Shown: piece by piece, positions 23,704 to 33,126 of the stretch
How the letters are laid out: each line of letters starts with the position of its first letter
Position numbering within the stretch: position 1 is the stretch's first letter
Source: Pseudomonas fluorescens
GTDB taxonomy: Bacteria; Pseudomonadota; Gammaproteobacteria; Pseudomonadales; Pseudomonadaceae
Assembly (NCBI RefSeq): GCF_902497995.1
Contig: NZ_CABVII010000028.1
Location: 1 to 64,000 of the forward strand
Length of the DNA stretch: 64,000 nucleotides
Direction: 5' to 3'
Position numbers and translations under genes: made by a program
The notes under the pieces: generated by a model
Told to the model about the DNA's origin: nothing
Database searches by the model: none
Seen by the model: only the letters and a program-made list of their open reading frames with translations

Positions 23704-24492
23704 TCAGGCCACCTGCGGAACGAGTTGCGCCGCCAGCAGGTGTTTGAGCAGGGCGCGGTAAGCGAGGACGCCGCGGCTCTTGCTGTCGAATTGCGACGGG
23801 GTGAGCCCCGCGCAGCTGGCATCGCGCAAGCGGGTGTCGACCGGAATATGGCCTTGCCAGATTTCCTCCGGGTACCTGTCGCGCAACACCCGCAGCGTCC
23901 CGAGGGATGCCTGGGTGCGGCGATCGAACATCGTCGGCACGATGTTGAACGGCAGCGTCTGTTTGCGTGAGCGGTTGATCATCGTCAGGGTGTTGACCAT
24001 GCGTTCCAGGCCTTTGACCGCCAGGTGCTCAGTCTGCACCGGGATCACCAGCTGCTGGCTCGCCGCCAAGGCATTGACCATCAGCACGCCGAGCAACGGC
24101 GGGCTGTCGATCACTGCGTAATCGAAGTCCTGCCACAACTGCGCCAGGCTCTTGGCAATCACCAGGCCCAGGCCGCTCTGGCCCGGCGACTGGCGCTCGA
24201 GGGTCGCCAGTGCGGTGCTCGACGGCAACAGCGAAATGTGTTCATGACTGGTGGGCAACAACAACTGACCAGGCAAACCCGCAGGTACACTGCCCTTGTG
24301 CAGAAACAGGTCGTAGCTGCTGTGCTCCAGGCGATCGGGGTCGTAACCGAAGTAACTGGTCATGGAACCGTGGGGGTCGAGATCGACCACGACCACGCGC
24401 TTGCCCGCCTCGGCCAGTAACCCGGCCAAAGCGATGGAGGAAGTGGTTTTACCGACACCACCCTTTTGATTGGCGACTGCCCAGACTCTCAT
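23704..24492 (-). CDS. parC: ParA/MinD-family ATPase ParC (chemotaxis array positioning)
   Basis: 262 residues, cytosolic ParA-type ATPase. The deviant Walker A ANQKGGVGKTTSSIALA (about 7-23), Walker A' DLDPHGSMTSYFGYDP and Walker B YAVIDSPPLLGVLMVNAL are present. In the motCD-parC-parP-cheW context it marks the cell pole for chemotaxis arrays. It is full length and distinct from FleN (30843-31673). Its partner gene parP is reduced to a remnant. Confidence 0.92.
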   Translation of the reverse strand: MRVWAVANQKGGVGKTTSSIALAGLLAEAGKRVVVVDLDPHGSMTSYFGYDPDRLEHSSYDLFLHKGSVPAGLPGQLLLPTSHEHISLLPSSTALATLERQSPGQSGLGLVIAKSLAQLWQDFDYAVIDSPPLLGVLMVNALAASQQLVIPVQTEHLAVKGLERMVNTLTMINRSRKQTLPFNIVPTMFDRRTQASLGTLRVLRDRYPEEIWQGHIPVDTRLRDASCAGLTPSQFDSKSRGVLAYRALLKHLLAAQLVPQVA

Positions 24493-24534
24493 TGGATTGT
24501 TCCTCCCGGTCGAAAGGCTCGACCGAGAATTAGC

Positions 24535-25428
24535 TCAGGGTATTAATGCGGGTGACGGAGAATTGACGGCAGTCTCTCGTCCCGGCGACTTGACCGGGGT
24601 CGGTGCAGTTTGTGTGCCAGCACGCTTCAATGCGGCATCCGGTCTGGCATGGGCGGTTCCGGTGCCGGTAAGGCTGCGACGTACATCGAGATTTCGCGAC
24701 ACCACCAGCACCACGCGACGGTTGCGCGCCCGGCCCTCGGCGGTAGCGTTGTTGGCCACCGGCTGGAACTCACCGTAACCCACCGACGCCAGACGGCCGG
24801 GGTTCACCCCCTGCATCGCCAGCATGCGCACGATGCTCGCCGACCGCGCTGAGGACAGCTCCCAGTTGGTCGGGTATTGCGCGGTGCGGATCGGTCGATC
24901 GTCGGTGAAACCTTCGACATGAATCGGGTTGTCGAACGGCTTCAGGATCGCGGCGATCTTGTCGATGATATTGAACGCGATGTCGCTGGGCATGGCGTCG
25001 CCGCTGCCGAACAACAGGCTGGAATTAAGCTCGATTTCGACCCACAACTCATTGCCGCGCACGGTCATCCGGTCGGAGCTGATCAGGTCGCCGAACGCGG
25101 CGCTGATGTCATCGGCGATGCTTTTCAGCGGATCGCTGGCGGCCTGGGCGATGCCGGCGTCGATCTGCTCGCTGTCCTTGACCAGCGGCTTGGCCGGGGT
25201 CACGGTCTTCGGTCGCTCGTCGCCGACGGGGATCGGCTGGAGCGCGCGATCGGAGTCGGCAAAGACGCCGATCAACGCTTGGGAAATCACCTTGTACTTG
25301 CCTTCGTTGACCGAAGAGATCGAGTACATCACCACAAATAAGGCGAACAGCAAGGTGATGAAGTCCGCATAGGACACCAGCCAGCGTTCGCGATTGACGG
25401 TTTCTTCAGGTTGCCGGCGACGAGCCAT
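24535..25428 (-). CDS. motD: Flagellar stator protein MotD
   Basis: Peptidoglycan-binding subunit of the MotCD proton-driven stator. 297 residues: a basic N-terminus with RERWLVSYADFITLLFALFVVMYSIS, including the proton-carrying Asp in SYADF (about residue 23), then an OmpA-like domain (LLFGSGDAMP, VEGFTDDRPI, NWELSSARSASIVR, VGYGEFQPVANN) and a disordered C-terminal tail. It is 15 bases downstream of motC. Confidence 0.95.
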   Translation of the reverse strand: MARRRQPEETVNRERWLVSYADFITLLFALFVVMYSISSVNEGKYKVISQALIGVFADSDRALQPIPVGDERPKTVTPAKPLVKDSEQIDAGIAQAASDPLKSIADDISAAFGDLISSDRMTVRGNELWVEIELNSSLLFGSGDAMPSDIAFNIIDKIAAILKPFDNPIHVEGFTDDRPIRTAQYPTNWELSSARSASIVRMLAMQGVNPGRLASVGYGEFQPVANNATAEGRARNRRVVLVVSRNLDVRRSLTGTGTAHARPDAALKRAGTQTAPTPVKSPGRETAVNSPSPALIP

Positions 25429-25443
25429 CGTCCATGACCTCCA

Positions 25444-26184
25444 TCAATCCATGAAGCCTTGAAGCTTCAACTCGATAGAGCGAGGGTTTTCACCTTCGGC
25501 GATCGACAGGATGCCTTCGAGCATCATTTCGCGATAACGGGACTGGCGCAGGACGACGGACTTGAGCTTGGCGGCAATCGGCAGCAGCAACAGGTTGGCA
25601 CTGGCCACGCCGTAGAGGGTGGCGACGAAGGCCACAGCGATGCCGCTGCCCAGTTGCGAGGGGTCGGCCAGGTTGCCCATGACGTGGATCAGGCCCATCA
25701 CCGCACCGATGATGCCGATGGTCGGCGCGTAGCCGCCCATGCTTTCGAAGACCTTGGCGGCTTCGATGTCGCGGCTTTCCCGGGTGTAGAAATCCACCTC
25801 CAGAATGCTGCGAATCGATTCCGGCTCGGCGCCGTCCACCAACAGTTGCAGGCCTTTGCGCGAGTAGTTGTCGGGTTCGGCGTCGGCCACCCCTTCCAGG
25901 CCGAGCAGGCCTTCCTTGCGCGCGGTCAGGCTCCAGCTCACCACGCGATCGATACCGCCGGCCAGATCCACCCGCGGTGGGAACAGGATCCAGACCAGAA
26001 TCTGCAGGGCGCGCTTGAAAGCGCTCACCGGCGACTGCAGCAGCGCCGCACCGACGGTGCCGCCGAGGACAATCAATGCCGCCGGGCCGTTGGCCAATGC
26101 GCCGAGGTGGCCGCCTTCAAGGTAGTTGCCGCCGATGATCGCGACGAACGCCATGATGATCCCGATCAGGCTCAGAACATCCAT
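25444..26184 (-). CDS. motC: Flagellar stator protein MotC
   Basis: Four-helix proton-channel subunit, 246 residues. Conserved elements are GGNYLEGGHLGAL, the cytosolic loop with charged residues that meet FliG, and the last two helices MGGYAPTIGIIGAVMGLIHV and GSGIAVAFVATLYGVASANL. ATG 26184 overlaps the cheB stop as TGATG, so it is coupled; upstream in-frame codons lie in cheB. Confidence 0.95.
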   Translation of the reverse strand: MDVLSLIGIIMAFVAIIGGNYLEGGHLGALANGPAALIVLGGTVGAALLQSPVSAFKRALQILVWILFPPRVDLAGGIDRVVSWSLTARKEGLLGLEGVADAEPDNYSRKGLQLLVDGAEPESIRSILEVDFYTRESRDIEAAKVFESMGGYAPTIGIIGAVMGLIHVMGNLADPSQLGSGIAVAFVATLYGVASANLLLLPIAAKLKSVVLRQSRYREMMLEGILSIAEGENPRSIELKLQGFMD

Positions 26185-27311
26185 CAGACACAAGCCTCGA
26201 CCAGATGCTTGCCCATCTCGTCCAGGCCATACACCGCGTCGGCCAGTTCGGCTTTGACGATGGCCATCGGCATGCCGTAGATCACGCAGCTGGCTTCATC
26301 CTGAGCCCAGATCGAGCTGCCAGCCTGCTTGAGCAGGCGCGCACCTTCGCGACCGTCGGCGCCCATGCCGGTCAACACCACCGCCAGAACTTTGTCACCG
26401 TAGGACTTGGCCGCCGAACCGAACGTGATGTCCACGCACGGCCTGTAATTCAGGCGCTCGTCGCCGGGGAGGATTTTCACCGCGCCGCGGCCGTCGACCA
26501 TCATCTGTTTGCCACCCGGTGCCAGCAGGGCGAGACCCGGACGCAGGATGTCGCCATCCTCGGCTTCCTTGACGCGGATGCGGCAGAGCTTGTCCAGACG
26601 CTCGGCGAACGCCTTGGTAAAGGCCGCCGGCATGTGCTGGACCAACAGGATCGGTGCCGGGAAGTTGGCCGGCAACTGGGTCAGCACCCGCTGCAGGGCA
26701 ACCGGGCCGCCGGTGGACGTGCCGATGGCGACCAGTTTGTAGGCTTTGCGTTTTGGCGCGGGCGACGACGGCGGCGCGGCCGGGGTGCGCGCCGGAATCG
26801 GGGCCGGGGCCGGACGCGCAGGCGCGCTGCTGCCGTAACTGCTGACACTCGCAGGCGCAGGCGTCGGGGCTGGCGCGGCGACCGGGGCCGGAGCGCTGTA
26901 GCTGACACGCCGGTTACTGCGCGAGAGGCTCAGGATCTTCTCGCACAGCAGTTGCTTGACCTTCTGGGGATTGCGGGAAATGTCTTCGAAATTCTTCGGC
27001 AGGAAATCCACCGCGCCGGCGTCCAGCGCATCCAGGGTGACCCGGGCACCTTCATGGGTCAGCGAGGAGAACATCAACACCGGGGTCGGGCAGCGTTGCA
27101 TGATGTGCCGCACGGCGGTGATGCCATCCATCATCGGCATCTCGTAGTCCATGGTGATCACGTCCGGCTTGAGGGCCAGCGCCTGATCGATCGCCTCTTT
27201 GCCGTTGGTCGCCGTGCCGACGACCTGGATATTCGGATCTGCTGAAAGAATTTCCGAGACACGGCGGCGGAAAAACCCCGAATCGTCCACCACCAGGACT
27301 TTGACTGCCAT
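26184..27311 (-). CDS. cheB: Chemoreceptor methylesterase CheB
   Basis: Demethylates and deamidates receptors. 375 residues: a receiver domain with phosphoacceptor Asp in VITMDYEMPMMDG, an Ala/Pro-rich linker (about 145-185) and the esterase domain with Ser in GTSTGGPVAL, His in VQHMPAAF and Asp in TGMGADGREGA. ATG 27311 has GGAG 5 bases upstream. It is 50 bases downstream of cheA and full length. Confidence 0.95.
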   Translation of the reverse strand: MAVKVLVVDDSGFFRRRVSEILSADPNIQVVGTATNGKEAIDQALALKPDVITMDYEMPMMDGITAVRHIMQRCPTPVLMFSSLTHEGARVTLDALDAGAVDFLPKNFEDISRNPQKVKQLLCEKILSLSRSNRRVSYSAPAPVAAPAPTPAPASVSSYGSSAPARPAPAPIPARTPAAPPSSPAPKRKAYKLVAIGTSTGGPVALQRVLTQLPANFPAPILLVQHMPAAFTKAFAERLDKLCRIRVKEAEDGDILRPGLALLAPGGKQMMVDGRGAVKILPGDERLNYRPCVDITFGSAAKSYGDKVLAVVLTGMGADGREGARLLKQAGSSIWAQDEASCVIYGMPMAIVKAELADAVYGLDEMGKHLVEACV

Positions 27312-27361
27312 AAACACTCCGTTAGACGCAGCGGGGCCTCAGTCGCCCCGCCCCGCCAGAA

Positions 27362-29146
27362 TCAAATACGCCGTGTGGCGTAACGCTTGAGCATGCTCGG
27401 AACATCGAGAATCAACGCGATGCGGCCGTCACCGGTGATGGTGGCGCCCGATATGCCCGGGGTTCCCTGGAGCATTTTGCCCAATGGCTTGATGACCACT
27501 TCTTCCTGGCCCACCAGTTGATCGACGACGAAGCCGATCCGCTGGGTGCCCACCGTAAGGATCACCACATGGCCTTCACGCTGCTCTTCGTGAGCGGCGG
27601 AGCGGACCAGCCAGCGCTTGAGGTAGAACAGTGGCAGCACCTTGTCGCGCACGATCACCACTTCCTGGCCGTCCACCACGTTGGTGCGCGACAGGTCGAG
27701 GTGGAAGATCTCGTTGACGTTCACCAGCGGGAAGGCGAACGCCTGGTTGGCGAGCATGACCATCAATGTCGGCATGATCGCCAGGGTCAGCGGCACCTTG
27801 ATGACGATCTTCGAGCCCTGGCCCTTGACCGAGTAGATGTTGATCGAACCGTTGAGCTTGGAAATCTTGGTTTTCACCACGTCCATGCCCACGCCACGAC
27901 CCGAGACGTCGGAGATCTCGGTCTTGGTCGAGAACCCCGGGGCGAAGATCAGGTTGTAGCACTCGATGTCGCTCAGGCGCTCGGCCGCGTCCTTGTCCAT
28001 CACCCCGCGCTTTACCGCGATGGCACGCAGGGCGTTCGGGTCCATGCCTTTGCCGTCATCGGAGATCGACAGCAGGATGTGGTCGCCTTCCTGCTCGGCC
28101 GCGAGTATCACCTTGCCGCCGCGGGACTTGCCCGAGGCTTCGCGTTCTTCCGGCGTTTCGATGCCGTGGTCGACGGCGTTGCGCACCAGGTGGACCAGCG
28201 GATCGGCCAGGGCCTCGACCAGGTTCTTGTCGAGGTCGGTTTCTTCGCCGACCAGCTCCAGGTTGATCTCTTTCTTGAGCTGGCGCGCCAGGTCGCGAAC
28301 CAGGCGCGGGAAGCGTCCGAAGACCTTCTTGATCGGTTGCATCCGGGTCTTCATGACCGCGGCCTGCAGGTCGGCCGTGACCACGTCGAGGTTCGACACG
28401 GCCTTGGACATGGCCTCATCGGCGCTGTTGGCACCCAGGCGCACCAGGCGGTTGCGCACCAGCACCAACTCGCCGACCATGTTCATGATTTCGTCGAGCC
28501 GCGCGGTGTCGACCCGTACGGTGGTCTCGGCTTCGCTGGCGGGCTTCTCGGCCGGCGGCGTCGCGGGTGCACGCGCAGGCGCCGACTCCAGCGCCTGGAC
28601 CGCGAAGTTGCCCTTGCCATGCAGCTGATCGAGCAGTGCTTCGAATTCTTCGTCGGTGATGTCGCAGCTGTCGCCTGCCGCTTTCGGCGCAGACGATGCG
28701 GCGGGCGCTGCTGACGCAACCACGGCGTCGACAACCGGCGCCGCTTCATCGGCCGATTGCGGCTCGGCCAGCCGCGCCAGGGCCGCCAGCAATTGCGGCG
28801 TGGCCGCCGTGACCGGGCTGCTTTCGCGGACCTCGGTGAACATGTTGTTCACCGTGTCCAGCGCTTCGAGAACCACGTCCATCAGTTCCGAGTCGACGCG
28901 ACGCTCACCCTTGCGCAGGATGTCGAACACGTTCTCGGCGATGTGACAGCACTCCACCAGCTCGTTGAGCAGGAGGAAGCCGGCGCCCCCTTTTACAGTG
29001 TGAAAACCGCGAAAAATTGCATTGAGCAAATCCGCATCATCCGGTCGGCTTTCCAGCTCGACCAGCTGTTCGGACAGTTGCTCTAGAATCTCGCCGGCCT
29101 CAACCAGGAAATCCTGAAGGATCTCTTCATCGGCGCCGAAGCTCAT
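27362..29146 (-). CDS. cheA: Chemotaxis histidine kinase CheA, shortened linker
   Basis: 594 residues. The P1 domain carries phospho-His49 in HTVKGGAGF. P3 (VRVDTARLDEIMNMVGELV), the P4 ATPase (HLVRNAVDHGIETPEERE, DDGKGMD, GRGVGMDVV) and the P5 CheW-like domain are complete. Between P1 and P3 (about residues 130-215) there is only an Ala/Pro linker with one ITDEEFEALLDQLHGKG motif. Pseudomonas CheA is typically about 745-760 residues with several copies of that motif, so roughly 150 residues seem lost, possibly by recombination between repeats. The frame is intact and catalysis is probably retained. CheY docking may be altered. Confidence 0.92.
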   Translation of the reverse strand: MSFGADEEILQDFLVEAGEILEQLSEQLVELESRPDDADLLNAIFRGFHTVKGGAGFLLLNELVECCHIAENVFDILRKGERRVDSELMDVVLEALDTVNNMFTEVRESSPVTAATPQLLAALARLAEPQSADEAAPVVDAVVASAAPAASSAPKAAGDSCDITDEEFEALLDQLHGKGNFAVQALESAPARAPATPPAEKPASEAETTVRVDTARLDEIMNMVGELVLVRNRLVRLGANSADEAMSKAVSNLDVVTADLQAAVMKTRMQPIKKVFGRFPRLVRDLARQLKKEINLELVGEETDLDKNLVEALADPLVHLVRNAVDHGIETPEEREASGKSRGGKVILAAEQEGDHILLSISDDGKGMDPNALRAIAVKRGVMDKDAAERLSDIECYNLIFAPGFSTKTEISDVSGRGVGMDVVKTKISKLNGSINIYSVKGQGSKIVIKVPLTLAIMPTLMVMLANQAFAFPLVNVNEIFHLDLSRTNVVDGQEVVIVRDKVLPLFYLKRWLVRSAAHEEQREGHVVILTVGTQRIGFVVDQLVGQEEVVIKPLGKMLQGTPGISGATITGDGRIALILDVPSMLKRYATRRI

Positions 29147-29169
29147 TAAGGGGGTGCTCCTGACAGGTC

Positions 29170-29544
29170 TTAAAATCCAAGGCTGGAAAGCAAATCGTCC
29201 ACATCGTCCTGACCGGACACAACGTCTGCTCTGTTATCGGCACGAATCTGCGGACCTTCACCCCGAGCGAGCTGTTTTTGCGGATTTTTTTCTGCCCACA
29301 TCGCTTCACGGTCATGTTCGATGCCCGCAAAACGGTCCACCTGACTGGCCATCAGCACGAGCTTGAGCAGGTTGCTTTCAACTTCGGTGACCATTTGGGT
29401 CACACGCTTGATCACTTGACCGGTGAGGTCCTGATAATCCTGAGCGAGCAGGATATCGTTGAGGTTGCCCGCCACAATGCGGTTGTCGGCGCTGCTGCGT
29501 GTCCTCGACTCGAAATCGCCCTGTGAAGATTCTTTATGCCCCAT
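29170..29544 (-). CDS. cheZ: CheZ phosphatase with large internal deletion (124 residues)
   Basis: Dephosphorylates CheY-P. The N-terminus MGHKESSQGDFES is the family start, but it is fused at residue 13-14 to RTRSSADNR, which in Pseudomonas CheZ (about 260 residues) lies near residue 150. The catalytic motif AQDYQDLTGQVIKRV, with the Asp and Gln equivalent to E. coli D143 and Q147, is kept. So is the C-terminal CheY-binding tail GQDDVDDLLSSLGF. Most of the long N-terminal helix of the four-helix bundle is missing. ATG 29544 has GGGGAAG upstream. Activity is uncertain; it may be a minimal phosphatase or a decayed one. Confidence 0.85.
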   Translation of the reverse strand: MGHKESSQGDFESRTRSSADNRIVAGNLNDILLAQDYQDLTGQVIKRVTQMVTEVESNLLKLVLMASQVDRFAGIEHDREAMWAEKNPQKQLARGEGPQIRADNRADVVSGQDDVDDLLSSLGF

Positions 29545-29566
29545 AGCTTCCCCGTGGCGCAGTGGC

Positions 29567-29938
29567 TCAACCGATGCGCTCGAAAACCTTCTCGATTTTT
29601 TCTTTCAACGCCTGGGCCGTGAAGGGTTTGACCACATAGCCGTTGACACCGGCCTGGGCCGCTTCGATGATCTGCTCGCGCTTGGCTTCAGCGGTCACCA
29701 TCAGCACCGGCAGGTGCTTGAGCTTTTCATCGGCACGCACGTGGCGCAGCAGCTCGATGCCGGTCATGCCAGGCATGTTCCAGTCGGTGACCAGAAAGTC
29801 GATGCTGCCGCTGTTGAGCATCGGAATGGCCGTGGTGCCATCATCCGCCTCGACCGTGTTGGTGAACCCAAGGTCACGCAACAGGTTTTTGATGATCCTC
29901 CGCATCGTCGAGAAGTCATCAACGATAAGGATTTTCAT
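29567..29938 (-). CDS. cheY: Chemotaxis response regulator CheY
   Basis: 123-residue single receiver domain that binds FliM to control motor reversal. Acidic pocket in MKILIVDDFSTMRR, phosphoacceptor Asp in FLVTDWNMPGM, Thr/Ser switch in LMVTAEAKRE and Lys in YVVKPFTAQ. The frame extends 72 codons upstream without similarity, so I start at ATG 29938. It lies 22 bases upstream of cheZ and about 170 bases after fliA. Confidence 0.96.
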   Translation of the reverse strand: MKILIVDDFSTMRRIIKNLLRDLGFTNTVEADDGTTAIPMLNSGSIDFLVTDWNMPGMTGIELLRHVRADEKLKHLPVLMVTAEAKREQIIEAAQAGVNGYVVKPFTAQALKEKIEKVFERIG

Positions 29939-30105
29939 GTTCTTGTCCAATTCGACCTCCAAGCAGTCTTGAACGCGCCCACCACCTGGACGCGCCATTT
30001 CAATCAATCCGGCGATACACTCGATGACTGTCTGGAGCACAACAGATCGAGACCGGCGCAGTTCACCACCCCGCCAGTCACGTTCGCAGTGTCCCCACAC
30101 TGCCT

Positions 30106-30846
30106 TCAGCGCGCTCGCCACTCCCCCAAACGCGCCCGCAAACGGGCCGCGCACTGGCTGTGCAACTGGCTGACCCGGGATTCGCTGACCCCCAGGACCT
30201 CGCCGATTTCCTTGAGATTCAGCTCTTCGTCGTAGTACAGCGCCAACACCAGGCGCTCACGCTCAGGCAAATTGGCAATCGCGTCCGCCAGCGCCGCCTG
30301 GAAGCGTTCATCTTCCAGATCGCTGGATGGCTGCGGATGTGCACTCGCGCCATCCTCGTGCAGCCCTTCGTGTTCGCCGTCCTGCAACAGATCGTCGAAA
30401 CTGAACAGCCGGCTGCCCAGGGTGTCGTTCAAAATCCCGTAATAATCGTCGAGACTCAATTGGAGTTCGGCCGCAACTTCCTGATCTTTAGCGTCTCGAC
30501 CGGTTTTAGCTTCAATCGAGCGAATCGCGTCGCTGACCATGCGGGTATTGCGGTGGACCGACCGTGGCGCCCAGTCCCCCTTGCGCACTTCATCGAGCAT
30601 CGCGCCGCGGATTCGAATGCCCGCGTACGTCTCGAAGCTGGCGCCTTTGCCGGCGTCATATTTGGTCGACACTTCCAGCAGGCCGATCATCCCGGCCTGG
30701 ATCAGGTCTTCGACCTGGACACTGGCCGGCAAACGCGCCAGCAAGTGGTAAGCAATGCGTTTGACCAGTGGCGCGTAACGCTCGATCAGCTCGTACTGCG
30801 CGTCACGTGCCGACTGCTTGTAGAAGTTGTAGCCACTGGCTGTCAT
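30106..30846 (-). CDS. fliA: Flagellar sigma factor FliA (sigma-28)
   Basis: 246 residues, full length. Region 2 (IRIRGAMLDEVRKGDWAPRS), region 3 (DQEVAAELQLSLDDYYGIL) and region 4 helix-turn-helix (LNLKEIGEVLGVSESRVSQL) are intact. It directs transcription of fliC and chemotaxis genes. ATG 30846 overlaps the fleN stop by 4 bases. A sigma-28 type site lies upstream of fliC in this window. Confidence 0.96.
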   Translation of the reverse strand: MTASGYNFYKQSARDAQYELIERYAPLVKRIAYHLLARLPASVQVEDLIQAGMIGLLEVSTKYDAGKGASFETYAGIRIRGAMLDEVRKGDWAPRSVHRNTRMVSDAIRSIEAKTGRDAKDQEVAAELQLSLDDYYGILNDTLGSRLFSFDDLLQDGEHEGLHEDGASAHPQPSSDLEDERFQAALADAIANLPERERLVLALYYDEELNLKEIGEVLGVSESRVSQLHSQCAARLRARLGEWRAR

Positions 30847-31673
30847 AGCACCGGACCTGCGGATTGTTGCACGAGGCGTTCGACGAAAAACTCCAGGTGC
30901 CCGCGGGGGTTGGCCGGCAGCGGCCAGGTATCGACCTTCTGTGCAATAGCCTTGAAGGCCAGGGAGCACTTGGAACGCGGGAAGGCTTCATAGACGGCGC
31001 GCTGCTTCTGCACGGCCTTGCGCACGCATTCGTCGTACGGCACTGCGCCGACGTATTGCAAGGCGACATCGAGGAAGCGATCCGTGACCTTGGTCAGCTT
31101 GGCGAACAGGTTGCGACCTTCCTGCGGGCTCTGGGCCATGTTGGCCAGGACGCGGAAGCGGTTCATGCCGTAATCGCGGTTCAGCAACTTGATCAGGGCG
31201 TAGGCATCCGTGATCGAGGTCGGTTCGTCGCAGACCACCAGCAACACTTCCTGGGCTGCACGAACGAAGCTGACGACCGACTCACCGATGCCCGCCGCGG
31301 TGTCGATCACCAGGACGTCGAGGTTATCGCCGATCTCGCTGAAGGCCTGGATCAGTCCGGCATGTTGCGCCGGGCTCAGATGAACCATGCTCTGCGTGCC
31401 GGACGCGGCCGGCACGATGCGGACGCCGCCAGGGCCTTGCAACAGAACGTCGCGCAGCTCGCAGCGGCCTTCGATAACGTCGGCCAGGGTACGTTTGGGT
31501 GTCAGTCCCAGCAGGACGTCGACGTTCGCCAGCCCCAGATCGGCGTCCAGCAGCATGACGCGCCGGCCGAGCTCAGCTAAAGCCAGGGACAAGTTCACTG
31601 ACACGTTAGTTTTGCCGACGCCACCTTTGCCGCCGGTCACCGCGATCACCTGTACGGGATGCATGCTGCCCAT
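30843..31673 (-). CDS. fleN: Flagellar number regulator FleN (FlhG)
   Basis: ParA/MinD-type ATPase that antagonises FleQ and limits flagellar number. 276 residues: VTGGKGGVGKTNVSVNLSLA (Walker A), LLDADLGLANVDVLLGL, VLVIDTAAGIGESVVSF, and VVCDEPTSITDAYALIKLL. It lies downstream of flhF and coupled to fliA, the standard order for polar flagellates. Confidence 0.96.
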   Translation of the reverse strand: MGSMHPVQVIAVTGGKGGVGKTNVSVNLSLALAELGRRVMLLDADLGLANVDVLLGLTPKRTLADVIEGRCELRDVLLQGPGGVRIVPAASGTQSMVHLSPAQHAGLIQAFSEIGDNLDVLVIDTAAGIGESVVSFVRAAQEVLLVVCDEPTSITDAYALIKLLNRDYGMNRFRVLANMAQSPQEGRNLFAKLTKVTDRFLDVALQYVGAVPYDECVRKAVQKQRAVYEAFPRSKCSLAFKAIAQKVDTWPLPANPRGHLEFFVERLVQQSAGPVL

Positions 31674-31789
31674 GTTATTTCTTTACCTTGTCTTGCATAG
31701 ACGGAGGCCACATTACTGGCTGCGCGTTCACCAACGGAACAATGCATGGCAGACCATCGATGTAGGTACAAAAACGATTCATCAATACC

Positions 31790-33115
31790 TCAGCCAACCT
31801 GCTTGGTCGGGCTGTGATAAATATCAGCGAACATATCAGCCATGGCTTCCTCACTGGGTTCTTCCTGCATTTGCACGCTGACCGCGCGACTGACCAACTG
31901 ATGACGACGCGGCAGATGCAAATCATCCGGAATCCGCGGGCCATCGGTCAGGTAAGCCACCGGCAAACCATGGCTGATGGCCAGGCTCAACACGTCGCCC
32001 AGGCTGGCGGTTTCATCCAGTTTAGTCAGGATGCAGCCCGCGAGCCCGCAACGCCTGTAACTGTGATAAGCGGCCGTCAGCACCTGTTTCTGGCTGGTGG
32101 TGGCCAGGACCAGATAATTTTTTGACTTGATGCCGCGCCCGGCCAGGCTTTCGAGCTGCATGCGCAGTGCCGGATCGCTGGCTTGAAGGCCGGCGGTATC
32201 GATCAGCACCACACGCTTGCGCAGCAAGGGATCGAGCGCCTGCACCAACGATTGCCCCGGGTCGACGTGCGTCACCGGCACATTGAGGATGCGACCGAGG
32301 GTCTTGAGCTGTTCCTGGGCACCGATGCGGTAGCTGTCCATGCTCACCAGCGCGATATTCTGCGCGCCGTACTTGAGCACGTAGCGGGCCGCGAGTTTGG
32401 CCAGGGTGGTGGTCTTGCCCATGCCCGCAGGGCCGACCATCGCAATCACACCGCCCTCTTCCAAGGGTTCGATTTCCGGAGTGGAGATCATCCGCGCCAG
32501 GTGCGCCAGCAACATGCGCCAGGCCTGACGGGGTTCTTCAATGTCGGGAATCATCGCCAGCAAATCCCGGGACAACGGGCCGGACAGGCCGATGCGTTGC
32601 AGGCGACGCCACAGGTTGGCCTGGGCCGGGCGACTGCCTTGCAGCTGATTCCAGGCCAGGGAGCCGAGTTGCACTTCCATCAGTTCGCGCAGGCTGTTGA
32701 GCTCGAAACGCATCGAGTCGAAGGCACGCGGGTCGACGCCGCCAGTGGCAGCAGGTGGCGGCGCAGGTTGGGCAGGCTCGCTACAGGTCGGCTCGACCAG
32801 CGGCTCGGCGGCGGTCAACGGCAGGCCGGCGAACAACTGGCGATTGGTGCCCTTGTCGCTCTCGCCCTCGCTACGCAGGCTCAGTTCGGCCTGGGCGGTG
32901 ACGATCCGCGACTGGGTCTTGCGCAGTTCGTCTTCGAGCTCCATGTTCGGCACCCGCGGCGCCAGCGCCGACAGCTTGTAATCCAGGGCTGCCGTCAGCT
33001 CGACACCACCGGCGATCCGGCGGTTGCCAATGATGGCGGCATCGGCCCCCAGCTCATCACGAACCAGCTTCATGGCCTGACGCATATCGGCGGCGAAAAA
33101 ACGCTTGACTTGCAT
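31790..33115 (-). CDS. flhF: Flagellar placement GTPase FlhF
   Basis: SRP-type GTPase that puts the flagellum at the pole. 441 residues: N-terminal basic segment MQVKRFFAADMRQAMKLVRD, variable middle, then the NG domain with GPAGMGKTTTLAKLAARY (G1), DTAGLQ (G3) and TKLDETASLGD (G4). It starts 11 bases after the flhA stop, so it belongs to the flhA operon. Confidence 0.96.
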   Translation of the reverse strand: MQVKRFFAADMRQAMKLVRDELGADAAIIGNRRIAGGVELTAALDYKLSALAPRVPNMELEDELRKTQSRIVTAQAELSLRSEGESDKGTNRQLFAGLPLTAAEPLVEPTCSEPAQPAPPPAATGGVDPRAFDSMRFELNSLRELMEVQLGSLAWNQLQGSRPAQANLWRRLQRIGLSGPLSRDLLAMIPDIEEPRQAWRMLLAHLARMISTPEIEPLEEGGVIAMVGPAGMGKTTTLAKLAARYVLKYGAQNIALVSMDSYRIGAQEQLKTLGRILNVPVTHVDPGQSLVQALDPLLRKRVVLIDTAGLQASDPALRMQLESLAGRGIKSKNYLVLATTSQKQVLTAAYHSYRRCGLAGCILTKLDETASLGDVLSLAISHGLPVAYLTDGPRIPDDLHLPRRHQLVSRAVSVQMQEEPSEEAMADMFADIYHSPTKQVG

Positions 33116-33126
33116 GAAGCACTACC

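Noticed and set aside
23639..23822. Upstream extension of the parP remnant to 23822
   Set aside because: The added residues come from REP sequence and from the 3' end of parC in another frame; a good ribosome site marks ATG 23639.
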